DNA of 64,000 nt from Bacteroides faecalis (GTDB taxonomy: Bacteria; Bacteroidota; Bacteroidia; Bacteroidales; Bacteroidaceae): NCBI RefSeq assembly GCF_003865075.1, contig NZ_BHWB01000018.1, positions 1 to 64,000 on the forward strand. Direction: 5' to 3'. The notes beneath the pieces were generated by a model that was not told the DNA's origin, searched no databases, and worked only from the letters and a program-made list of their open reading frames with translations. This document shows, piece by piece, positions 36,835-44,544 of this stretch. The translations under genes and the position numbers were made by a program. Position 1 is the first letter of the stretch. Every line of letters begins with the position of its first letter.

Positions 36835-37818
36835 TTAGAAAGTGTAACCTAAAGATAACCAGTAAGAGTTTCTCATAGGAATATTCTTCTCTGCAAACAA
36901 CCATGAAAAGTCGACTTTTCCCCCAAGATAATGTACTCCTAAGCCTGCTGTAGCATAACTTGCATCTCCTTTCTTTTTGTCTCCATAATGATATCCTCCG
37001 CGGAATTTGAAATGTTCCACTAAAGTATATTCAGCTCCTGCACTGACTCCGAGCGACCGTACATCAGAAGGAATCATTCTGTAACCTAAATCGGCAGCCA
37101 CTATCAATCGGTGGTTCTGATTAAAAGATAAATCGACCGAACCGCCGGCTTTAACAAAAGCAGGCAGACTTTCTTTCGTATTCAGATACTTGACTTTTGA
37201 ACCAAGATTACTAAATTGAACTCCGGCTGTCCAACTTGCATCATCCAGAAATTTAAAACTTCTTCGATAAATAGCACCAAAATCAACAGCAAAGGCATTA
37301 GCACTTTTAGCGCCTCCAAAACGACCCATATCAGAATGGATCAGTTTGGCTGTTGCCGATACAGCTAAGTTAGGAATTATTTCGCGTGCGTATCCCAAAT
37401 CAATCACCCATTCTTTAGGACTTATACTTTCGTATTTTCCATTATTACTATTTAATACATCCAAAGAGGGATAATTGTAATAACGGAATCCACCCAAAAT
37501 GACATTGCGTTGATTGACTTTATAAAAACCGCCAAAACTGTTTAAAGAATGTTCGGAATCATAATCGCGCATGATAGGTGCAAAGGTATAAGTGATACCT
37601 CCATTTTCAAGGCTGATAATAGATGTTGCTCCGTTATAAAAGACTGCATTATTGTTGCCGGGTAGTGCAACACTTGCACCTCCCATTCCTGCACTACGTG
37701 CATCAGGGGTAATAGTAAGGAAATTGACTGCTCCAGTATTGATGGGAGCTAAATCATCCTGTGCTTTTACATACCATGTGAAAGTAAGGATAAGGATACT
37801 GAGCACTATTTTTTTCAT
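36835..37818 (-). CDS. PorV/PorQ-family outer-membrane protein (T9SS-associated)
   Basis: 327 residues with signal peptide (about 1-19) and a FadL-like beta barrel ending in Phe (SLGYTF). The start TPDARSAGMGGASVAL (about 36-51) is the PorV/PorQ signature. In type IX secretion PorV shuttles cargo with C-terminal sorting domains off the translocon to the attachment complex. The gene lies 20 bp downstream of a subtilase bearing such a domain, so cargo and carrier are encoded together. No PorK/L/M/N/SprA genes are in the window. Confidence 0.85.
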   Translation of the reverse strand: MKKIVLSILILTFTWYVKAQDDLAPINTGAVNFLTITPDARSAGMGGASVALPGNNNAVFYNGATSIISLENGGITYTFAPIMRDYDSEHSLNSFGGFYKVNQRNVILGGFRYYNYPSLDVLNSNNGKYESISPKEWVIDLGYAREIIPNLAVSATAKLIHSDMGRFGGAKSANAFAVDFGAIYRRSFKFLDDASWTAGVQFSNLGSKVKYLNTKESLPAFVKAGGSVDLSFNQNHRLIVAADLGYRMIPSDVRSLGVSAGAEYTLVEHFKFRGGYHYGDKKKGDASYATAGLGVHYLGGKVDFSWLFAEKNIPMRNSYWLSLGYTF

Positions 37819-37838
37819 ATGTATATATTCGGTTTAAT

Positions 37839-39650
37839 TTAATATTTAATGAACCTCTCTTTAATGTTTTTGCCATTACATTCGTATTCCATCGTATAAT
37901 ATCCTCCCGCTAATTTACTTATATCCAGCGAAGTAGTCATATACTGTTTAGCAGTAATACTTTTACGGAATACTTTGTTGCCCAGATTATTATAAATTGT
38001 AACAGTTGCATTTCCTCCCAATTCATAATTAACACGGAATAATAACATTCCATTGGTAACTGGGTTCGATTTTAAAAGAAAGTTTTTACTGTTGGTTTCA
38101 ATATTGGGTAGTTCTGCTTGTAGAGCTGCCTTTGCATTCACACATCCATTACCTAATTGACCGATATAGTTCGGGTTGTAAGAATCTACGTCATAAGCAG
38201 TGCTTAACAGAATTTCTTTTAGTTGTTCTGCTGTAAAGCCCTTTTTCCCAACTCCATACTTTTCTATAACAAGGGCAGCTACACCGGAAACATGGGGACA
38301 TGCCATAGAAGCTCCATATAGATAGTTGTATGTACCATATGAGAATGTACTATATATTTCTTTATCAAGTACAATATTGTTAGGATTCAACTTTTTGTTT
38401 TCTCCGCCCGGAGCACATATATCTATATAGTCACCGTAATTAGAGTAAGAACCTTTTTTATAATCAGCACCTATCGCTGCCACTCCTATCACTTTTTCAT
38501 AGTCTGCCGGAGTCGCATTTTTAGGATTGGAACTATTGTTGTTATTCGTAGCAAAAAGAACAAGGCCTCCCTTCATAGGGCTGTCAGGTAATTGGTTGCC
38601 ATCATTGTCACAGCCAGCATATTTAATAAAATAATCAATAGCTTCTTTATCGACAGGATCTAATGAACTGTTATTGTCATATCCCCAACTGTTTTGGCAA
38701 ATGATAGCTCCGTTGTCTGCTGCGTATTTGATGGCAGTAGCACCTTTCGGATCACGGTAACCATCAAGCATTTGGCAACACATGATCTTTACTCCACTGT
38801 TTGGAGTACCGTTTCCGCCTGCAATTCCACATACTCCTTTTCCGTTATTATTAACGGCTCCTATAATTCCTGCTACATGTGTAGCATGGCTATAAGGGCT
38901 TATATGAGAACTATTAGCTGCAAAATTGTAACCATATATATCATCTATATATCCATTCCCATCATCATCTAGATCATTTCCTGGGATTTCATTCGGATTT
39001 ATCCATAAATTATCATATAAATCCGGATGAGTTACATCCACACCTTCGTCTACTACTGCTACGATGATGTTTGGATTTCCGTTGTATTGTTTCCATACAT
39101 CTGCCAACCGGATATCTGCACCGGCTACTTGCCAATCCTCAGTTCCCGGGTTATAAAAGTTCCATTGTTTATCAATATACGGGTCATCCCAGGGAAGTAC
39201 AGCAGCTCTGGTTGAAACTTTATGAACAGGACAAGCGATCTCTATTCCATCCAATATTTTGATATTATTTACAGCACGAGTCGTTGCTACTTCTTCTGAA
39301 TACCATACGTCATACCAAAGATGTAATCCTTCCCTGCGTGTACGTTCTTCGTAATTCTCTGAATAAGGGAAAGTGCGTTCCATTCGGGTAACCTTCAGGA
39401 TAGAAGCAGAACCATCCAAAGCCCGTATTCCGGTGGAAACTTTGCCGTTGATACTTCTGACAGTAACCTGTTCTTTCGGTTCTTCTTTTAGTTTGATTCT
39501 CATTAGACCTTTCACAACATCACCTTCTGAAAAGTCAGGTGTCGTGTTATCTATTACAACTTCCTCTTCCGAGGAGATATTGAAATCTGTATCGTCACTA
39601 CAGGCAGTCAGCCAGCAGATGGAAAGAAACAATAAAATAAATTTCTTCAT
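37839..39650 (-). CDS. S8 subtilisin-like protease, lipoprotein with T9SS-type C-terminal domain
   Basis: 603 residues. Lipoprotein signal with Cys17 (LTAC); a propeptide-like region (about 30-165); the S8 domain with Asp201 (VAVVDEG), His258 (SHATHVAG) and Ser448 (GASMACPH), all intact; and a C-terminal beta domain (about 525-603) with the FRVNYELGGNATVTIYNNLG and AGGYYTMEY pattern of T9SS type A sorting domains. A lipid anchor and a T9SS tail in one protein are an odd mix: the first suggests periplasmic membrane attachment or surface export, the second secretion through T9SS with tail removal. First gene of the operon with PorV, AsmA and Sua5. Confidence 0.85.
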   Translation of the reverse strand: MKKFILLFLSICWLTACSDDTDFNISSEEEVVIDNTTPDFSEGDVVKGLMRIKLKEEPKEQVTVRSINGKVSTGIRALDGSASILKVTRMERTFPYSENYEERTRREGLHLWYDVWYSEEVATTRAVNNIKILDGIEIACPVHKVSTRAAVLPWDDPYIDKQWNFYNPGTEDWQVAGADIRLADVWKQYNGNPNIIVAVVDEGVDVTHPDLYDNLWINPNEIPGNDLDDDGNGYIDDIYGYNFAANSSHISPYSHATHVAGIIGAVNNNGKGVCGIAGGNGTPNSGVKIMCCQMLDGYRDPKGATAIKYAADNGAIICQNSWGYDNNSSLDPVDKEAIDYFIKYAGCDNDGNQLPDSPMKGGLVLFATNNNNSSNPKNATPADYEKVIGVAAIGADYKKGSYSNYGDYIDICAPGGENKKLNPNNIVLDKEIYSTFSYGTYNYLYGASMACPHVSGVAALVIEKYGVGKKGFTAEQLKEILLSTAYDVDSYNPNYIGQLGNGCVNAKAALQAELPNIETNSKNFLLKSNPVTNGMLLFRVNYELGGNATVTIYNNLGNKVFRKSITAKQYMTTSLDISKLAGGYYTMEYECNGKNIKERFIKY

Positions 39651-39701
39651 ATAACAAGTATTAAATCTATCTAATCAGCTATTAAACAACGAAGAGTTGC
39701 A

Positions 39702-39732
39702 CAAAGTTACGTTTTCAATTGTAAAAACCAAA
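39702..39732 (-). promoter_or_regulatory. Promoter of the subtilase-PorV-AsmA-Sua5 operon
   Basis: On minus, TTTG (39732-39729), a 19-bp spacer, and TAACTTTG (39709-39702): a full Bacteroides -33/-7 pair about 50 bp before the ATG at 39650. The -33 box lies 7 bp past the stop of the upstream helicase gene. Confidence 0.65.
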
Positions 39733-39738
39733 TGATTT

Positions 39739-41736
39739 TTATGGTTTCTTCTTTCTGATTTCTTCAGCAATGCGCCATTGTAAGGCAGCTTCCTCTTCTT
39801 TTCCAACTTTCAGCAGGGCATCACCAAAGAGTTCATGAGCACCTGCATGTTCCGGTTTCAGTGAAGTTGCTTTGTCCAGATCGGCAATAGCACCTTCTGT
39901 GTTGTCAAGTTTCAGTCGGAGTTTTCCCCGATTATACACAGCTTTAAATTCAGTAGGTCTCAGATTGACAGCCGTATTAAAACAATTTTCGGCATCGAAA
40001 TATTGTTTTTGGTTGAAAAGGGTAATCCCTTTTCTAATCCATGCATCCAGATAATTGGGATCGAGACTAAGAGCTTTGTCGTAGTTGGCAAGAGCAGCTC
40101 GTTCATCATGTGCCTGGGTGATACATTCATTTCCCATCAAAACATATTCATGAGCATATTCGCGCAATTGTTCCTGTTGTTTTTTCATTTGTTCTTTGAG
40201 ATTTTTGTTTTGCTCTTTTAAGGTATTGATAATACCAAGTTTACGGCGGATCAAACGACGGGCAACGGGTTTCTCGATATCATACCGTGAATGAATGGCA
40301 AGAAAGAATTGTTCCAGACACTCTTCCATGTCTCCCTTATCGAAAGCACGACCGGCAGCAGCATATTGCACATCGGCTTGTGCCTGTTTCAAAGCTTTAT
40401 CAATCGCTTGTCGGTCATTGAAGCGTCTGGCAAAATTTACTATTTCCGGTCGGACAAAGATATCTGCCCGATTAATGGGCTTTTTCAATTGAATACCATT
40501 TAGTGAGGTACAACGGCTGAGAGCTACATAAGCTTGTCCTCCTGCAAACACCCCCCCTGTAAAATCTATAACTACCCGGCTAAAGGTTAATCCCTGGCTT
40601 TTATGGACAGTAATAGCCCATGCCAGACGAATCGGGTATTGTGTGAAACTACCCAATACTTCTTCTTCTATCTCTTTTGTTTTCTCGTTGTAACGATAAC
40701 GAATATTGCGCCATGACTCCCGCTTCACGTCACACTCTTTGCCATCATCGGTTATGACGTAAATCGTTTCTTCCTCTTCGTCAATACCGGCAATGACTCC
40801 AATAGTGCCATTTACCCATCGGCGGTCGAAATCATTCTTGATAAAAATGATCTGCGCTCCGGGTTTTAATACGAGTTCTTGTGAAGTTGGAAGACTGCTT
40901 TCAGGAAAATCCCCTTCAATACTTCCTTCAAAAGTGATCGACTCTCCCGGAAGTTCGGCTAACTTCTTGTCGTTAATAGAAGCGACCGTATCCTTTCGGG
41001 TAGCCAGAGTAATATACATATCAACTTCCGATTCTTCAATCTGGGTTCCGTAACGAGTATTTAGAAGTTGCAAGTCGGCAGCTCCGGCATTATTGGTACG
41101 AATATGATTGAGGACATTGACAAACACCTGGTCAGTCTGACGATATACTTTTTGAAGCTCGATGGATACAAGATCAATTTGGTTGAATACACGTGCAGAG
41201 AAAAAATAAGGAGTAGGGTAGGAACGGTATAATATTTCCCGTTCGTCATTCTTTACGACAGGTTCCAATTGGAATATGTCTCCTACCAACAAGATTTGTT
41301 TTCCCCCGAAAGGTTCCCGTAAATTGTGAGAATATACACGTAGAATACGATCAATCGCATCAATGATATCCGCCCGTACCATTGAAATCTCGTCGATAAT
41401 CACGAGTTCAATCTGTTCCAACAGTTTGCGGTGTGGCTTGGTATATTTGAAAAATTCGTGGATACGTCCGCGTTGCAAACTTAAATTCGGATCATCTGGT
41501 AATAAAGGATAAAATGGCAGTTTAAAAAAACTGTGCATAGTACTCCCTCCGGCATTGATCGCGGCAATACCGGTCGGTGCGAGAACCACGTGTTTCTTTT
41601 TGGTCTGTTCGCAGATATGACGCAGGAATGTTGATTTTCCAGTACCCGCTTTCCCAGTAAGAAAAACCGATTGGCGGGTATATTGGATCAGGTTGAGAGC
41701 ATCCTGAAAAGCTGCATTGCTGGTATCTATGCTCAT
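39739..41736 (-). CDS. Pif1-like helicase with C-terminal TPR repeats
   Basis: 665 residues. The N-terminal part is an SF1 helicase of the Pif1/RecD class: Walker A GKAGTGKST (28-36, Lys34), VLAPTGIAAINAGGSTMHSFF (motif Ia), VIIDEISMV (Walker B), VGDIFQLEPVV, and the late TVHKSQGLTFSRVVID and YVALSRCTSLNGI motifs. After a coiled-coil-like Lys/Gln/Glu-rich segment (about 505-535) come two to three TPR units (about 545-650). Pif1 enzymes resolve DNA structures and forks; the TPR tail suggests a protein partner. It lies 21 bp downstream of the HAD gene and is probably co-transcribed with it. Confidence 0.85.
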   Translation of the reverse strand: MSIDTSNAAFQDALNLIQYTRQSVFLTGKAGTGKSTFLRHICEQTKKKHVVLAPTGIAAINAGGSTMHSFFKLPFYPLLPDDPNLSLQRGRIHEFFKYTKPHRKLLEQIELVIIDEISMVRADIIDAIDRILRVYSHNLREPFGGKQILLVGDIFQLEPVVKNDEREILYRSYPTPYFFSARVFNQIDLVSIELQKVYRQTDQVFVNVLNHIRTNNAGAADLQLLNTRYGTQIEESEVDMYITLATRKDTVASINDKKLAELPGESITFEGSIEGDFPESSLPTSQELVLKPGAQIIFIKNDFDRRWVNGTIGVIAGIDEEEETIYVITDDGKECDVKRESWRNIRYRYNEKTKEIEEEVLGSFTQYPIRLAWAITVHKSQGLTFSRVVIDFTGGVFAGGQAYVALSRCTSLNGIQLKKPINRADIFVRPEIVNFARRFNDRQAIDKALKQAQADVQYAAAGRAFDKGDMEECLEQFFLAIHSRYDIEKPVARRLIRRKLGIINTLKEQNKNLKEQMKKQQEQLREYAHEYVLMGNECITQAHDERAALANYDKALSLDPNYLDAWIRKGITLFNQKQYFDAENCFNTAVNLRPTEFKAVYNRGKLRLKLDNTEGAIADLDKATSLKPEHAGAHELFGDALLKVGKEEEAALQWRIAEEIRKKKP

Positions 41737-41757
41737 TTTTTGATGCTACAACTCCGA

Positions 41758-42546
41758 TTAATCAATAATTCCAAAATGTTTCATTGCGTTACTGATTCCA
41801 TCTTCATCAACAGGAGTCGTGATATAATCTGCTGCAGTTTTTACATCTTCCTTTGCTTGTCCCATGGCTACTCCGATAGCTGCATGGCGTAGCATACTGG
41901 TATCGTTGCCTCCGTCTCCGAAAGCCATTGTATCTTCCAGTTTTATTCCAAAGAAGCGGATTATTTCGTCAATACCCTTTTGTTTGGTAACACCTTTGGC
42001 TGTAATATCGGCAAAGGCATGATACCAACGTCCTACTTCGCAAGTTGGAATATAGGGACGCACCTCCTTCTCTTCCTCTTCAGTGATAAAAGGAGTCATT
42101 TGGATGATTTCTTTGCTGGTTGCCTCTTCAAAAGAAACAGTTGGGATTGTATTTACATGTAGAAAATCATAGAAAATTTGCTTTACCAATTCATTAGGTT
42201 GGCAAACTGAAATATGATGTTCTTCTACAAAAATGCAGGGAACTCCTTTCTTTTCGCAGAATGTCGCCATTGCTTCTACTTCATCATGCGGAATGTCGCT
42301 TTTATAAATAACTTCATTACCGACAAAGCAATAAGCACCGTTCATCGTTATATATCCATCAATCAGGTTACGATCTTGTAATTCAGAAAGATTATTGATG
42401 ATAGCTTTGGGACGTCCGGTAGCAATAAAAATCTTATTACCTTTAGCATGGGCTTCTTCCAATGCTTTAATGGTAGATGTCGGGATACGATGAGTCTCAA
42501 AACTAACTAACGTTCCGTCTATATCAAAAAATAAAGCTTTTGTCAT
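41758..42546 (-). CDS. Cof-type HAD-IIB phosphatase
   Basis: 262 residues from the ATG at 42546 (an in-frame ATG at 42573 would add nine residues before the conserved start). The nucleophile motif FFDIDGTL is at about residues 5-12, ATGRPKAI is motif II, and GDGGNDTSML near the end supplies the Mg-binding acidic residues, with the IIB-type cap between. Such enzymes dephosphorylate sugar phosphates or flavin and PLP precursors in the cytoplasm; the substrate is unknown. It is the first gene of a two-gene unit with the Pif1-like helicase. Confidence 0.85.
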   Translation of the reverse strand: MTKALFFDIDGTLVSFETHRIPTSTIKALEEAHAKGNKIFIATGRPKAIINNLSELQDRNLIDGYITMNGAYCFVGNEVIYKSDIPHDEVEAMATFCEKKGVPCIFVEEHHISVCQPNELVKQIFYDFLHVNTIPTVSFEEATSKEIIQMTPFITEEEEKEVRPYIPTCEVGRWYHAFADITAKGVTKQKGIDEIIRFFGIKLEDTMAFGDGGNDTSMLRHAAIGVAMGQAKEDVKTAADYITTPVDEDGISNAMKHFGIID

Positions 42547-42590
42547 AAAATTCTTTTTGAAATGAGTATACACTCCTAATAAACATGTAG

Positions 42591-42598
42591 CAAAGATA
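42591..42598 (-). promoter_or_regulatory. -7 box of the HAD-helicase unit
   Basis: TATCTTTG on minus, 44 bp before the ATG at 42546. A second match, TACTTTTG on minus at 42718-42725, lies further upstream. The rest of 42599-42870 contains no gene. Confidence 0.5.
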
Positions 42599-42870
42599 AT
42601 TGTTTTACCACTATAAACCTAGTACATAAAGTGATTTTAGAGTTTCATTGTAAACTATTTATTAGGATTAACCTGCTATAACAAACATTTTGACAAGAGT
42701 TATACTGTCCTAAATTGCAAAAGTATCGAAAAATATGATTGATATTAAAAATAAAAAAATTACATTAGCAGTTTAATAAATAAAGGAGAACCTATGGTCT
42801 ATAGTTTAAGAACATCAACTATAAATAAGTTACATATAGATACCATAAATATAATGAAAAACAGATTATT

Positions 42871-44262
42871 ATGACTTCAAGAAGAGATTTTTTTAAAAGA
42901 GCCGGACTCATTACGGCAGCTTTCGCTGCTCCAGCTCTCAATGCACAAGGAGAAGAAATGCCACAACGCAAAATGAATTTGAAGAATGCTAAAGTTGCAG
43001 TAGATGACCGATGGGACGTTATTGTAGTTGGTGGAGGACCGGGAGGTTGTACTGCAGCGATTTCAGCCGCAAGAGAAGGGGCTAAAACCTTACTTATTGA
43101 AGCTATGGGGCAACTTGGTGGAATGGGGACAGCCGGGATGGTGCCCGCATGGTGTCCGTTTTCTGATGGCGAAAAGATCATTTATAGAGGTTTGGCAGAG
43201 AAGATATTTAATGCTTCAAAAGCCGGTGTACCGCATGAGAAAAAACAGAATTTGAACTGGGTCAATATAAATCCGGAACATTTGATGACGGTTTATGACC
43301 AGATGGTTACAGAATCAGGAGCACAAGTACTTTTCTTCTCACGTGTAGCGGCTGTGGAAATGGATGCCAATGATAAAGTGGATGCCATTATTGTGGCAAA
43401 TAAGTCTGGACTTGTTGCTTTTAAGGCAAAGGTATTTATCGATGCAACGGGTGATGGGGATTTGGCGGCTTGGGCCGGTGCTTCATTTAAAAGAGGAGAT
43501 GATGAAGGGAATGTACAAAGTTCTACGTTATGTTTCTCATTGGCAAATGTAGATAGCTATCGTTATATGACAGGTCCCTCACTGCATACAAGTAATAAAA
43601 ACAGTCCGGTCTATGCGGCTATTGCATCTGGTAAATATCCTTTGATAGATAGCCATTTGTGTAGTAATCTGATAAGCCCTGATGTCGTGCAGTTTAATGC
43701 GGGACATCTTGTGAATGTGGACTCGACAGATCCTTGGGCTACTACCCAAGCTATGATTAAGGGTAGACAGATAGCCGGACAATATTTGGGAGCAATGAAG
43801 GAATTCCAACCGCAAACTTTTGGTAGTTCTTTTGTCGTGAAAACAGCTTCTTTGCTAGGAGTTAGAGATAGTCGTCGAATTGAGGGTGATTATATCTTTA
43901 CTGTCCAAGACTGGATGGACCGTAAAACATTTGAGGACGAGATTGGCCGTAATAGTTATTATATTGATGTTCATAAACCCGGTCATAAAGCTACACGTTA
44001 CAATAAAGGAGAATCTCATGGAATACCTTATCGTTGTCTGACTCCTAAGGGCTTGAAAAATGTTTTGACAGCGGGACGTTGCATATCTACCGACGAAGAA
44101 GCTTTTGGTAGCTTACGAGTAATGCCACCATGTCTGGTGACTGGTGAAGCTGCGGGAATGGCTGCTGTGCACGCTATCAAACAAACAAAAAATGATGTCC
44201 ACAAGATTGATGTTAATTTCTTACGCAAGAGACTGAAGGAAGAAGGACAGTATTTTCTATAA
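42871..44262 (+). CDS. FAD-dependent oxidoreductase with Tat signal
   Basis: 463 residues. It opens with a twin-arginine signal (SRRDFFKRAG at 3-12, then a hydrophobic run), which predicts folded, FAD-loaded export by the TatAC system encoded at 7.6-8.6 kb. The dinucleotide-binding motif VVGGGPGG (52-59) and the later DATGDGDLAAWAG and AGRCISTDEEAFGS phrases mark the FAD_oxidored family. Such proteins often sit in polysaccharide loci and may oxidise sugars or carry out redox steps in glycoside breakage; the reaction here is unknown. A strong terminator follows, so it is not in the same primary transcript as the glycosidase operon downstream, but the neighbours point the same way. Confidence 0.82.
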   Translation: MTSRRDFFKRAGLITAAFAAPALNAQGEEMPQRKMNLKNAKVAVDDRWDVIVVGGGPGGCTAAISAAREGAKTLLIEAMGQLGGMGTAGMVPAWCPFSDGEKIIYRGLAEKIFNASKAGVPHEKKQNLNWVNINPEHLMTVYDQMVTESGAQVLFFSRVAAVEMDANDKVDAIIVANKSGLVAFKAKVFIDATGDGDLAAWAGASFKRGDDEGNVQSSTLCFSLANVDSYRYMTGPSLHTSNKNSPVYAAIASGKYPLIDSHLCSNLISPDVVQFNAGHLVNVDSTDPWATTQAMIKGRQIAGQYLGAMKEFQPQTFGSSFVVKTASLLGVRDSRRIEGDYIFTVQDWMDRKTFEDEIGRNSYYIDVHKPGHKATRYNKGESHGIPYRCLTPKGLKNVLTAGRCISTDEEAFGSLRVMPPCLVTGEAAGMAAVHAIKQTKNDVHKIDVNFLRKRLKEEGQYFL

Positions 44263-44294
44263 ATATACTAATATTTTAATAAGTTTACATTAGA

Positions 44295-44347
44295 AGAATT
44301 GCTTTGCTGCCGGTATTTAAATTCCGGTGGGAAAGCAATTCTTTTTC
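44295..44347 (+). terminator. Terminator of the FAD oxidoreductase gene
   Basis: 44295-44305 pairs with 44332-44342 (11 bp) with an inner CCGG/CCGG helix and a following T-run. The rest of 44263-44544 is AT-rich; I see no convincing TAnnTTTG promoter for the next gene, which starts at 44545. Confidence 0.8.
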
Positions 44348-44544
44348 ATTTACCTTTTAAAAAAAAGAATCATTTCATAAGACTTTTCAACTTCAGAAAA
44401 CAATCTTATAACTTTTTTGTAGATTGTATCATATTGTCATGTATAAAAAGCAAATCCTCATGTTTCAAAGAAAAAAAATATATGGACCTTTGTCTCTGAT
44501 TTGTTATATTAGCGTTTTCATTACTAACTTAATTAATTTAATTC

